The notes below the pieces were generated by a model, which had not been told where the DNA came from, did not search any database, and worked only from the letters and a program-made list of their open reading frames with translations. The translations under genes and the position numbers were made by a program. Shown in pieces: positions 1 through 8,356 of a DNA stretch of 64,000 nt. The DNA comes from Gammaproteobacteria bacterium (lineage in GTDB: Bacteria > Pseudomonadota > Gammaproteobacteria > Steroidobacterales > GCA-2729495). Position 1 is the first letter of the stretch; each line of letters opens with the position of its first letter. Location: assembly GCA_016874095.1 (NCBI GenBank), contig VGVH01000009.1, positions 36,369 through 100,368 on the forward strand, given 5' to 3'.

Positions 1-2
1 TG

Positions 3-269
3 TATCGCGCCGCCGTCGACCGCCACGGCCTGGTCATAGACGCGCTGATCGAACGGCGTCCGCCGAGCGGCGACGCCTACGACTTCTTCAAGGCGCGGCA
101 GGTCGTCGTGCAGATCCTCGACTCGAGCATCTGGTATCACTCCAGTGGCGACCGGATGGAGTCGATACCACCGGTCGGTCTCGAGCGGGCCACGCGCGTC
201 TACGCCGAAGTGCTGGACGGCATCGATCGGCACGAGCGCGCGGAACTCGTCAGAAGGGGTGGTCCCTGA
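3..269 (+). CDS. Hypothetical protein, C-terminal part (5' end outside window)
   Basis: An open frame runs in from the left edge and stops at 267-269, giving about 88 residues. The visible part is hydrophilic and mostly charged, with no membrane segment or motif that I recognise. It converges on the minus-strand hydrolase whose stop lies 15 bases downstream. High GC at third positions supports real coding. No function can be assigned. Confidence 0.5.
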   Translation, partial: YRAAVDRHGLVIDALIERRPPSGDAYDFFKARQVVVQILDSSIWYHSSGDRMESIPPVGLERATRVYAEVLDGIDRHERAELVRRGGP

Positions 270-284
270 ACTGGCTCAGGCAGG

Positions 285-1280
285 TCAGCGGGCGGCGAGC
301 GTGGCTCGGCCGGAGCTCAGCGCGGCGATGGCGCCGCCCTCGAATTTCTCCAGCGCTTCCGGCTGGTCCTTGGCGTAGGCGTCCAGGAAAGCGGTACTGA
401 CCTCGTTGATGATGCGCACCGCATCGTAGTCCGGCGGTCCCGGCACGTCGGGACGGCAGACCGCACCGCCCAGGTAGTGGTCCATGTTGTCGATGAAGAG
501 GTAGTGACGCGGGACATCGGCGGGAAACACCGTGTCAGCCGCGAAACCGTAGAAGCGGCGCTTCGGCGGTCCGCTCCACTGGCCCGAATAGTCCTTGCTT
601 CCGGTTGCGACCAGCACCGGGATCGGAATCGCGCGCCACGGGTCCACAGGCGCCATGGGGCTGTTGCCCGGCTCGGTCAGCAGTATGAGCGCGTCGAATC
701 GCTCGTCGCGGTAGCCGAAGCGCTCCTTGCCGTCCGGGCTCTCCATCACCAGCCCGGTGACCGTGAGTGCGGTGGCGCCGCCCATGGAGTGTCCGGCTGC
801 GATGACGCGTTCCGCGTCGATGCGCCCCGCCAGCTCCGGTATACGGGCCGGAAGCTCCCCCAGGGAATCGAGGATGAAGCTCAGGTCCTGCCGGCGCGAT
901 TCGAGGACTTTGACGATCACGTCCGGCGCGGCGCCGCGGACATCGAAGCCGTAAACCCTGGACTCCATGTGCGTCGGCAGGAAGACCACGTAGCCCGCTG
1001 CCGCCCAGTGATCGGCGAGCCGGTCGTACATGTCGCGCGAGGAACCGCCGCCGTGAGAGAAGACGATGACCGGGTAGGGCCCGCCCGCCGCCGGCCAGGC
1101 GATACGCAGCGGCAGCTGCTTCTGCCGCTTCCGATCCTCGAGATCGAGCCGTTCCACGATGATGGCATGCGGCTTCGCGCCTGCGGTCTCGCTGGAATCG
1201 GCGCCGAAAGCACGGGCGACCAGCAGCGACAGCACGAGGATGGCGCAGGCGCGGACTGCATGAAGGTAAGCGTCCCTCAT
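285..1280 (-). CDS. Secreted alpha/beta hydrolase, PAF-acetylhydrolase / dienelactone-hydrolase-like
   Basis: The 331-residue protein opens with a hydrophobic signal peptide (about residues 8-26), so the mature enzyme is probably periplasmic. A FSHGGGS oxyanion-type segment lies near residue 75 and a GHSMGG nucleophile elbow places the catalytic Ser near 165. A late His falls in the DHYLG region. The family hydrolyses esters or lactones; the substrate is unknown. The start overlaps the stop of the upstream MFS gene by 4 bases (ATGA), so the two genes are translationally coupled and probably handle the same compound. Confidence 0.85.
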   Translation of the reverse strand: MRDAYLHAVRACAILVLSLLVARAFGADSSETAGAKPHAIIVERLDLEDRKRQKQLPLRIAWPAAGGPYPVIVFSHGGGSSRDMYDRLADHWAAAGYVVFLPTHMESRVYGFDVRGAAPDVIVKVLESRRQDLSFILDSLGELPARIPELAGRIDAERVIAAGHSMGGATALTVTGLVMESPDGKERFGYRDERFDALILLTEPGNSPMAPVDPWRAIPIPVLVATGSKDYSGQWSGPPKRRFYGFAADTVFPADVPRHYLFIDNMDHYLGGAVCRPDVPGPPDYDAVRIINEVSTAFLDAYAKDQPEALEKFEGGAIAALSSGRATLAAR

Positions 1281-2596
1281 TGTGCGGCGGCGACCTCACC
1301 CGGCATGCGCCCCGGCGCTGTCAGCCGCACCAGCAGCGCCAGCAGCAGGATCACCAGGTTGGCCAGCCCCACGATCACGAAGGGCCCGGCCCGCATCCAC
1401 TGGTCGAAAGCGATCCCGCCGACATAGGTGGCAATGGCAATGCCCAGCGCACCGAACAGGCCGAACATCCCGATGACGGCGCCCCGTTCCTTCACCGGCG
1501 CTTCCTGTCCGATCAGCGCCTGGGCGGCATGAAAGCAACTGATCTGACCGATGCCCAGCAGCCAGAACAGCGGCAGGCTGGCGCGATCCAGCGGATTTTC
1601 GACCAGCCACATGGACAGGAAACCGGCCGCGCCCAGCGCTGCACCAACCATCATCGCGGTGACCCGGTTGCAGCGGTCGGTGATGAGCCCCATGAAATAG
1701 GACCACAGCGCCGCAGCACCTTGTGCCATGACGAACAGCAAGACTCCCTGGCGTACCGAGTCGGCCGTGTCCATGCCGGCCTCGCGGCCGGCGATCGTGC
1801 CCCACAGCACAGTGAAGCTGCCGAGGATCACGAGGTCGCTGCGCGCGACGAAAGCTGCCGCATAGGCCAGTGCGATGCGCGGGTTGCGGCCGTTGCGCCA
1901 GCCGCTGCGGATCAGGGCGGCCACCGGAAGGCGCTCAGCTACGCGGGTCGGCAGCCCGCCCTGCAGGCCGAGCTGCAACAGCACGCAGGCGGCAGCGACG
2001 CAGGCTGCAGCAGACCAGAACGCGTATTGGCCCGCAGTGACGCCATCGAAGCCGCGCGCAACCAGCGCGGTTGGCAGCTGGCCGAAGCCCCCGGCGACCA
2101 CGAGCGAACCGAAGATCACCATGATGCCGGACAGTGCAATGGTGCGACCGCGCGAAACATCCTGTGGATAGTCATGCATGATCGTGCCGAGCATGCCGGT
2201 CGCTCCTGCCGCGCCGGCCGCAAACAGCACGCGGTAGAACGCCAGTTCGGTGATCGACTCGGCCAGCGGGTACAGGACGTACCCAAGCGCCATGAGCAGC
2301 AGTGCCGACACCATCACGATGCGCCTGCCGATGCGGTCGGAGATGATGCCGGCCACCGGCATGAGCACGAACAGGGTGATCTCGTTGATCACCAGGAACA
2401 GGCCGGTGTAGTTCCCCTGCTGGTCGATCGGAATCTGCAGGTTCTCGTTGAGCACATAGCTGTGCCCCTGGTTGATATAGATCATGAAGCCGATAGTGAT
2501 GAACGACGCGAACATGAATGCAGTCGCGTTCATGCGGCTTATGCCTGGGCTGAGCCACAGCGGCCCCCAGCGCAGCCCGGTCGGATCAGGCTTCAT
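1277..2596 (-). CDS. MFS transporter
   Basis: This 439-residue polytopic inner-membrane protein has about twelve hydrophobic segments. A typical MFS loop-2/3 motif (GIISDRIGRR) lies near residues 80-90. It is probably a proton-driven uptake or efflux permease; nothing in the sequence fixes the substrate. It is the first gene of a two-gene minus-strand operon with the secreted hydrolase. It diverges from the UbiD-family gene across a 158-base region that carries a palindrome, so the transporter and decarboxylase may be co-regulated. Confidence 0.85.
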   Translation of the reverse strand: MKPDPTGLRWGPLWLSPGISRMNATAFMFASFITIGFMIYINQGHSYVLNENLQIPIDQQGNYTGLFLVINEITLFVLMPVAGIISDRIGRRIVMVSALLLMALGYVLYPLAESITELAFYRVLFAAGAAGATGMLGTIMHDYPQDVSRGRTIALSGIMVIFGSLVVAGGFGQLPTALVARGFDGVTAGQYAFWSAAACVAAACVLLQLGLQGGLPTRVAERLPVAALIRSGWRNGRNPRIALAYAAAFVARSDLVILGSFTVLWGTIAGREAGMDTADSVRQGVLLFVMAQGAAALWSYFMGLITDRCNRVTAMMVGAALGAAGFLSMWLVENPLDRASLPLFWLLGIGQISCFHAAQALIGQEAPVKERGAVIGMFGLFGALGIAIATYVGGIAFDQWMRAGPFVIVGLANLVILLLALLVRLTAPGRMPGEVAAAQ

Positions 2597-2674
2597 GAGA
2601 CTCCTCAGGTGTTGCCCCAGGCACGACCCACACTAACCGACCGCCACAGCGCGGAAAGCGTGGATCGTGTCGGT

Positions 2675-2691
2675 GGTCCACAGAGTGGACC
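2675..2691. promoter_or_regulatory. Palindrome, candidate operator between MFS and UbiD-like genes
   Basis: A perfect 7-bp inverted repeat (GGTCCAC, 3-base spacer, GTGGACC) lies in the divergent intergenic region. A possible -10 (TACACT, 2721-2726) for the plus-strand gene lies 30 bases downstream. The symmetry suits a dimeric regulator. It has no T-run, so it is unlikely to be a terminator. No regulator gene lies next to it. Confidence 0.45.
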
Positions 2692-2754
2692 GCTGCAGTT
2701 TCGCCGGTCGATGAGCGGTGTACACTCGACCGCGCAGCCTGGGGGACTCGAGCC

Positions 2755-4398
2755 ATGGACGAACACCATACGCCTCCCGCTAGTCTTTCGCTGTCCCGCC
2801 GTCGCCTGATGGGAACGGGACTCGGCGTCGCGTCGCTTGTGCTCGCAGCGCCGACCATCAGCGCCAGCGCGAAGATCCGCAGCCGTAAACCGATCCTCGC
2901 ACCCTACGACAGCCTTCGCGACTACATCGCTGCCCTGGAGCAGCGCGGACTGGTGCTGCGCATCCCGCGCATCGACCAGGATGCCTTCGAAGCCGCCGCG
3001 TTGATGTACCGCCTGCGCCAGCTGCACGGCATGCGCGGCGCTCCGGCGCTGGTCTTCGAGGAGGTTCGTATCGACGGTCGCTGGGTCAAGGGGCCGCTCG
3101 TCGTCAATGAAAGCGGGCATCTGCATGCGGAGTGCCTCGTCTTCGGGCTGGAGCCGGTACACGAGGGGCACTATGTACGTGAGTCCTGGGCGAGCTATCG
3201 GCGAGCGCGTGCCCACGTCGGAAAAATGCTGGCCGCGAACGGCGGCAGGTATCCGGCCCTCCCGCCGCAGGAAGTGGCAGGTGCCGAGGCGCCCTGCAAG
3301 GAAGTCGTGCTGACCGGCGACGACATCGATCTCACCCGCTTCGCCTTCATCAAGGGCAATCCGGCCGATGCCGGCCGCTACATCAACACCGGTATGCTGT
3401 TCACGCGCCATCCGGACTACGGGCAGAACATCGGTACCTACCGCTGTCACCTGCGCGGGCCGCGCGAGATCGGCGTCAACTCGGAACCCGGACAAACCGG
3501 CAATCGGCACCTGACGGCCGCGCGGGACCGCGGGGAGAAAGTGGCCCGCGTTTCGATCGTGCTGAGCCCGGATCCCTACGTCTGGATCCTGAGCAGCAAC
3601 AAGCTCGCCGATCGCAGCGACGGGCCGGTTGACGAACTGGCCATCGCAGGTGGCCTGGCAGGGCGGCCCGTGCGGGTCGTGCGCAGCGAGACCAATGATT
3701 TCCTCGTGCCCGCGAACGCCGAGATGATCATCGAAGGCGAAATCCCGCTCGACGACATGCGGCCTGAGGGTCCCTACGGCGAGATGGTCGGCTACCAGGG
3801 TCTGCGCAAGGAACGGCAGTTCTGGATGCGGGTCACTGCCGTCACTCACCGCCGCGATCCCTGGATCATGAATAATTTCACGGGTGTTCAGGCGGGCTCG
3901 CTGATGGCGGCAGGGCATGCGCGGCCGTTCATGGAGCTGACACAGGAGATTCCCGCTGTCGCGGATTTCTACAGCGACAATCGCGCCGTGGGCGTGACCG
4001 CCGTGAGCATCCGCAAGACCCGGCCGGGGCAGGGACTGGAGATTGCACGGCTCATCGCGGAGCGCAACTTCGCCGCCAAGGTGGTCATCGTGGTCGATGA
4101 AGACGTCGACGTGACCAGCCAGGAGCAGGTGCTCGCGGCACTCGGCGCCCGCTGGCAGCCTGCCCGCGCAAGCCATCTGTACGAATCGCTGCCCGGGCTG
4201 CCGCTCGACCCCAGCGCCCCGCAGCGCGGGCGCACCAGCAAGATCGCCATCGATGCGACCCGCCAATGGCCGGAGGAAGGCGGCCCGGCGAGGTTCCCGG
4301 GACTGAACGAGACCTTGCTCCGCGAAGGCGCGCCGGAGGCCTTCACGCGGGTCGACGAGAAGTGGGGCGATCTGATCCGCAACTGGCGGACGGCTTGA
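2755..4398 (+). CDS. UbiD-family decarboxylase with Tat-type leader
   Basis: The 547-residue protein matches the UbiD family throughout. UbiD enzymes use prenylated FMN for reversible decarboxylation of aromatic or alpha,beta-unsaturated acids. Visible family blocks are the NTGM segment at 211, GTYR with Arg230, DELAIAGGL with Glu294, NAEMIIEGE at 322-329 and PEGPYGE at 337-343; these cover the known metal and catalytic Arg/Glu regions, though exact equivalence is inferred. The N-terminus is odd: SRRRLMG followed by a hydrophobic stretch and an Ala-rich end (residues 14-40), a good twin-arginine signal. Known UbiD enzymes are cytoplasmic. A start after the leader would need a non-ATG codon. 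Confidence 0.88.
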   Translation: MDEHHTPPASLSLSRRRLMGTGLGVASLVLAAPTISASAKIRSRKPILAPYDSLRDYIAALEQRGLVLRIPRIDQDAFEAAALMYRLRQLHGMRGAPALVFEEVRIDGRWVKGPLVVNESGHLHAECLVFGLEPVHEGHYVRESWASYRRARAHVGKMLAANGGRYPALPPQEVAGAEAPCKEVVLTGDDIDLTRFAFIKGNPADAGRYINTGMLFTRHPDYGQNIGTYRCHLRGPREIGVNSEPGQTGNRHLTAARDRGEKVARVSIVLSPDPYVWILSSNKLADRSDGPVDELAIAGGLAGRPVRVVRSETNDFLVPANAEMIIEGEIPLDDMRPEGPYGEMVGYQGLRKERQFWMRVTAVTHRRDPWIMNNFTGVQAGSLMAAGHARPFMELTQEIPAVADFYSDNRAVGVTAVSIRKTRPGQGLEIARLIAERNFAAKVVIVVDEDVDVTSQEQVLAALGARWQPARASHLYESLPGLPLDPSAPQRGRTSKIAIDATRQWPEEGGPARFPGLNETLLREGAPEAFTRVDEKWGDLIRNWRTA

Positions 4399-4424
4399 GA
4401 GGCTGAAACGACAAAGGGGGCCAT

Positions 4425-5201
4425 ATGCGTGAAAAGGGACTCATCCTGGTCAGCGCCATGCTGCGCGGACTCATCTTCTTCGGCGTGGTCATGGGAATCG
4501 CTATGGCGTGCATCATGCTCAATGCACGGTGGTCGCCTGATCTGGTCTGGTTTCCGTTGCCGGCGGTTGCCGTGCTCTGGCTCGCCACGCGCTGGGCGCA
4601 GCAGCGCTGGCAGATCGGGCTCAATCCCGTGGCGGCAGTGTCGGCGACACGAGCCTACGCGGCCGGCCTGACCGTGACCTTGCTGGGCGTCGCGGTTTGC
4701 GTGGTGCAGGGCTCCTATACGGGCATGGTGCGTGAGACCGAGGTTTTCGCCGGCGCGGACAGCGTGGCCTTTACCTTGACCTACGCGGTCCTGATGGCGG
4801 TATTCGCCGGTGTACTGGCCGAGGTCGCGTTTCGCGGCATCGTGCAGGCGCGAATGGAGCCCGCGTTCGGCCTGTGGACCACAGTGATCATCATCGCGGC
4901 CGTGAACGTCGTATCCCATCGCTGGGGGCCGGAAATCGTGCAGAACTGGCTGGGCCTGTTCGTCACCCTGGCCGGCTGGACCTGGCTGCGATCCTGGTCA
5001 GGTTCGATCTGGCCGCCGCTCGTCATGCATGCCGGACTGAATCTGCTGGTCGCCCTCGGCCTGTGGAACTTCGGACCGCTCCACCACGCCGAGTTGAGCA
5101 GCGGCGTCGTCGCCGGTTTCGCGCTGCTCGGTGTCGCGTCGCTGTTCGCAACCGTCGCTCTCAGCCGCAACAGCCGCGTAGCGCTCACCCATTCAGCTTG
5201 A
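4425..5201 (+). CDS. CPBP-family intramembrane protein with altered EExxxR motif
   Basis: This 258-residue polytopic protein has about seven or eight membrane segments. Three regions match the CPBP (CAAX protease and bacteriocin-processing) family: AEVAFRG at 132-138, a His at 165 (NVVSHRW) and HAGLN at 202-206. The family motif is EExxxR; here the first Glu is Ala132 while Glu133, Arg137, His165, His202 and Asn206 remain. The protein may be a weakened or non-proteolytic member. It follows the UbiD-like gene by 26 bases with a weak purine-rich site before the ATG, so it is probably co-transcribed. Confidence 0.75.
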   Translation: MREKGLILVSAMLRGLIFFGVVMGIAMACIMLNARWSPDLVWFPLPAVAVLWLATRWAQQRWQIGLNPVAAVSATRAYAAGLTVTLLGVAVCVVQGSYTGMVRETEVFAGADSVAFTLTYAVLMAVFAGVLAEVAFRGIVQARMEPAFGLWTTVIIIAAVNVVSHRWGPEIVQNWLGLFVTLAGWTWLRSWSGSIWPPLVMHAGLNLLVALGLWNFGPLHHAELSSGVVAGFALLGVASLFATVALSRNSRVALTHSA

Positions 5202-5233
5202 GCGCTGAACCGGCATCGTTGCCGGATCGGTTG

Positions 5234-5431
5234 TCAGCGCGTCGCGGTCAGTGCGAAGACGCCGAGGACCTGCACGTCGAAGGTCACGAGGCCGCGCGCA
5301 GCATCGACGCGCGGGGTGCTTCCGCCTGCCACGGGGTAAATCGGGTCGTAGTCCCCGGTAATTTCGTTGTAGATCACTGGAACGATCTTCGCCGGCTCCC
5401 GCAACTTCCTGATGAACCGGCTGTTCGACCG
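5234..5431 (-). pseudogene. C-terminal remnant of an unidentified minus-strand gene
   Basis: A minus-strand frame is open for about 65 codons and ends in TGA at 5234-5236. It reads like real protein (VPVIYNEITGDYDPIYP, then VTFDVQVLGVFALTATR) but has no ATG; the only possible start is a TTG at 5404. I do not recognise the family. It abuts the plus-strand Rieske remnant at about 5373-5431. Both keep only a C-terminus and read away from each other. Confidence 0.4.
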
Positions 5432-5741
5432 CTACGACCGTTCCCGTAACGTAAAAATCGCCCGGCAGGACAAGGCGATACTCGAGAACCTCCGGCCAGG
5501 CAGGCCGCCGGAACGATCGACCGACGTGCTGTTCGTGAGACCCGATGCAGTGCTGGCGCATCTGGAAGCGTCGCGCCGCAAATGGGAAGCAATGGGTTGG
5601 CGCATCGACCTCGATAAACTGCGGAGCGAGCCGCCCGGGCGACGGGAGTTCGTCATTCCGAGCCCCGCGCGCCGCACCTCCGGCCAGTGGGTGCACGACA
5701 CCGTGCCGTTAATTCCGGCTCAAGCTGCGGCGAATTCCTGA
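5373..5741 (+). pseudogene. C-terminal remnant of a Rieske-type ring-hydroxylating oxygenase
   Basis: The frame is open from 5373 with a possible ATG at 5412, and encodes about 120 residues. The segment QDKAILENLRP, then DVLFVRPDA, then WEAMGWRID parallels the C-terminal tail of the intact Rieske oxygenase at 13344-14456 (YAVLKTTRP, LLVESDLT, ASQGEIDQ). The [2Fe-2S] and mononuclear-iron domains are absent, so it cannot be active alone. It is best read as the tail of a deleted gene. The family call rests on this similarity and is inferred. Confidence 0.55.
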
Positions 5742-5753
5742 CCAGCCAGCGCC

Positions 5754-6578
5754 TCAAGACCGGCCGCGGCCGGCTCCGCCACGCAGGAATGCGCTGATGC
5801 TGGCCGAGACCGCGGGATTTTCCAGATAGAACTGGTGGCCGCCGTCGAAGACCTCCAGCACGGCGCCGGGTATGCGCTGCCGGAGCGCGGTGATGTTCTC
5901 GACGCTCGCGATGCCGTCGAAGCGTCCACCGCAGACAAAGACCGGCATCGACAGCTGTGGCAGGCGCTCCCAGGTGTCGTGAGCCGCGCGAGCCTCGAGC
6001 AGACGCCGCATGCCCGTTCGACGACCGGGTTCGTCGGCACGGAAGCGCAGAGCTGCGAGTATCCTGTCGCGCATTTCTGCAAATTCTCCCGGGTGCCGAG
6101 CCGCCCAGCGTGCATCCCGGCGGGTGTCCAGCAACTCGACCAGTTTCTCAGCCTGCTCGAGTTCCGGCAGCGTGTCGAGCGTGTGCAGCGGATAAGACGC
6201 GCCTCCGGCGCCGCCGCTGCTGGTGCAGACGAGTGCGAGCTGCGTGACGCGCGTGGGATACCGCAGCGCGAGTTCCTGCGCCACCATGCCACCGAAGGAC
6301 ACGCCCATTGCCGCACAACTCGACCAACCGACTGCATCTAGGAGTGCACACGCATCTGCAGCATAGTCGGCCATCGTGCAGGGCCGATCCGGCCGGTCGC
6401 TCTGGCCTAGGCCGCGCGGGTCGAAGAGGAGCAGTTCGAACTCGCGACTGAGCGGCAGATCGGCAAGTCCGGGCCGCTGCCTGAGGTCGCCACCCGTGCG
6501 GTTCAGGCCCAGCAGCCGCGGTCCGGTGCCGTGGATCTCGTAGTACAGGCGGATACCGTTGGCGACGACGAATGGCAT
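5754..6578 (-). CDS. Alpha/beta fold hydrolase
   Basis: This 274-residue cytoplasmic protein has the classic alpha/beta hydrolase layout: an HG segment near residue 16, a DPRGLGQSD strand, and a GVSFGG nucleophile elbow with Ser94. The late Asp of the GRFDG segment and the His of DGGHQFY complete a likely triad. Length and motifs resemble 3-oxoadipate enol-lactonase and related lactonases, but the substrate cannot be fixed. It is the last gene of a three-gene minus-strand operon, starting 3 bases after the stop of the four-helix membrane protein. Confidence 0.85.
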   Translation of the reverse strand: MPFVVANGIRLYYEIHGTGPRLLGLNRTGGDLRQRPGLADLPLSREFELLLFDPRGLGQSDRPDRPCTMADYAADACALLDAVGWSSCAAMGVSFGGMVAQELALRYPTRVTQLALVCTSSGGAGGASYPLHTLDTLPELEQAEKLVELLDTRRDARWAARHPGEFAEMRDRILAALRFRADEPGRRTGMRRLLEARAAHDTWERLPQLSMPVFVCGGRFDGIASVENITALRQRIPGAVLEVFDGGHQFYLENPAVSASISAFLRGGAGRGRS

Positions 6579-6581
6579 GGG

Positions 6582-7118
6582 TCAGCGGCGCGATTGCCGG
6601 GTCCACAGCACGCTTGCCGCGAACAGCACAGTTAGCACAAGGATGAACGCTGCGACCATCGGCTTGATGGTCTTCAGTGTTCCGGCCATTGCCGCAATGG
6701 CCGGATATCGGGTCGGGTAGCTGAAGATGACGAACAGGAATCCGGCGTTTTCCGCCCAGTCGATGGCCGTGTGCAGGAACGGAACTGCCAGGATCCCCGA
6801 GCCGGCGACGCGATCCGCAAAGCTGCTCCCGGCGCGCTTGAACATCCACGCCCAGAGCAGTGCGAAGAATCCAGCCGCTGCCACCGGGTAGACGTAGTCC
6901 ACGGCGGCAAAAGCGAGATACAGCAGCCGTGCCCGGTCGGTGTAGGCAGGCAGCTGCTGGTACATCACCTCGGCGGTAAGCCCGAAGTTGAGATCGAAAG
7001 GCCGCATTCCGCCGGCAGCCTGCTCGAAGGCGGGCGTGAGCACGCCGGCCATCATCGCGAGCGAGGCCGCCGCCAGCGCCAGGCACAAGCCGATCCGGGG
7101 CGCGGTGGCATTGCGCAA
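6582..7118 (-). CDS. Small integral membrane protein, unknown function
   Basis: About 178 residues with four hydrophobic segments. The best start is TTG at 7118 (LLRNATAPRIG): it follows the upstream stop closely and keeps the first membrane segment, which every in-frame ATG would lose. A longer open frame upstream only shadows the neighbouring dehydrogenase gene. It lies between the PQQ-type sugar dehydrogenase and the hydrolase, nearly contiguous with both. It could anchor or serve the dehydrogenase, but that is inference from position. Confidence 0.6.
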   Translation of the reverse strand: MRNATAPRIGLCLALAAASLAMMAGVLTPAFEQAAGGMRPFDLNFGLTAEVMYQQLPAYTDRARLLYLAFAAVDYVYPVAAAGFFALLWAWMFKRAGSSFADRVAGSGILAVPFLHTAIDWAENAGFLFVIFSYPTRYPAIAAMAGTLKTIKPMVAAFILVLTVLFAASVLWTRQSRR

Positions 7119-7125
7119 CAGGGCG

Positions 7126-8280
7126 TCATTCCAACGGGACAATGCGCATGATCCTTCCTGACTCGGTCGCCAGGTACAGCAGTCCGTCTGGTCCTTCCGC
7201 GACATCGCGAACCCGTTCCTGCCAGTTCTCGAGCAGGATTTCCTCGCCGATGACGCGGTCGTTGTCGATCGTGAGTCGGTGCAGAGGCCCGCGCAGCGTT
7301 GCGCTGAACAGGCTGTCTCGCCAACCGGGATAACGTTGCCCGGAGCAGAAGGCGATGCCGGTTGGTGCTGTCCCCGGCACCCAGTACTTGAGCGGCTGCT
7401 CCATGCCGGATCTCGCCGTGCCTTGCGGCATGAGGCCACCGCCGATGTTTTCGCCCCAGGTGATGACCGGCCAGCCATAGTTGGCGCCGCGCCGGACGAG
7501 ATTGATCTCGTCGCCACCAGTCGGGCCATGCTCCTGTTCGTACAACTGTCCCGTGGACGGATGAATCGCCAGGCCCTGGGGGTTGCGGTGGCCCAGTGAC
7601 CAGATTTCGGCGGCAGCACCCGATGTACGCGCGAACGGGTTGTCCCGCGGCGCGCGCCCGTCGGCGCGCAGTCGCAGGATCTTGCCGCCGTGACTGGACA
7701 GGCTCTGCGCATCCGCTGCGGCGTGACGGTCGCCGCTCGTCACGTACAGGAATCGCTGCGCGTCCATGGCGATGCGCGAGCCCCAGTGGGCATGGTCCGT
7801 GCTGGCGTTGTTGGCGACAAAGAGATCCCGGGTCCCGGTCAATTGCGTATCACGCAGGCGTCCCCGGCCGAGCGCAGTGACACTGCGCTCGCCAGCCGGC
7901 TTGATGTAGCTGTAATAGATGTAGCCGTTGACGGCGAAGTCCGGGTCGACGAGCACATCGAAGAGCCCGCCGCTGGTGTGGGTGGCAACGGCCGGCCCGC
8001 CCGCGATGGGGGTGATCTTCCCGGAGCCGAGGTCCAGCAGGCGGAAGCGACCGCGGCGCTCGGTGAAGATCATCGTGTCGGCGGACAGGAAGTCCATCGC
8101 CCAGACCACGTCATCGGTGCGGGCGACGTCTTCGAGCCGCAGCCGCATGCCCGCCGACGCGAACAGCGCGGGCCTGCTAGCCGATGCCTGCGGTGATGCC
8201 CCGCTGACGGCATCCTGAGCCTGCGCGCCGGTCGAGCAGGCAGACAGACACAGCAACATCAGGAACAGAAAAGGCGCCAT
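7126..8280 (-). CDS. PQQ-dependent aldose sugar dehydrogenase-like lipoprotein
   Basis: The 384-residue protein opens with a lipobox signal peptide (LCLSAC), predicting a lipidated, periplasm-facing enzyme. The rest matches the soluble-glucose-dehydrogenase / YliI six-bladed propeller family. Characteristic pieces are WAMDFL, LLDLGSGKI, GSRIAMDA, SLGHRNPQGLAIHP, EHGPTGGDE and NYGWPVITWG. Family members oxidise aldoses with PQQ and pass electrons to the respiratory chain. The ATG at 8280 is chosen because it starts exactly at the signal peptide; upstream in-frame codons look non-coding. It leads a three-gene operon and diverges from tadA. Confidence 0.88.
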   Translation of the reverse strand: MAPFLFLMLLCLSACSTGAQAQDAVSGASPQASASRPALFASAGMRLRLEDVARTDDVVWAMDFLSADTMIFTERRGRFRLLDLGSGKITPIAGGPAVATHTSGGLFDVLVDPDFAVNGYIYYSYIKPAGERSVTALGRGRLRDTQLTGTRDLFVANNASTDHAHWGSRIAMDAQRFLYVTSGDRHAAADAQSLSSHGGKILRLRADGRAPRDNPFARTSGAAAEIWSLGHRNPQGLAIHPSTGQLYEQEHGPTGGDEINLVRRGANYGWPVITWGENIGGGLMPQGTARSGMEQPLKYWVPGTAPTGIAFCSGQRYPGWRDSLFSATLRGPLHRLTIDNDRVIGEEILLENWQERVRDVAEGPDGLLYLATESGRIMRIVPLE

Positions 8281-8356
8281 CAGCCAACGCAGTGTACTAC
8301 GGGTCTTCCCGGGGCAGCGTCGTGTGATGTCCGCTCTGCCGGTAAAATCACCGGCA

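Noticed and set aside
1280..2809. 509-codon plus-strand open frame opposite the MFS gene
   Set aside because: His/Gln/Arg-rich with no domain; it mirrors the MFS codons and arises from high GC at third positions.
2605..4266. 553-codon minus-strand open frame opposite the UbiD-like gene
   Set aside because: Antisense shadow; the plus strand has the family motifs and a good leader.
7119..7712. N-terminal extension of the four-helix membrane protein
   Set aside because: The extension overlaps the sugar dehydrogenase gene and is compositionally a shadow; TTG 7118 is the better start.
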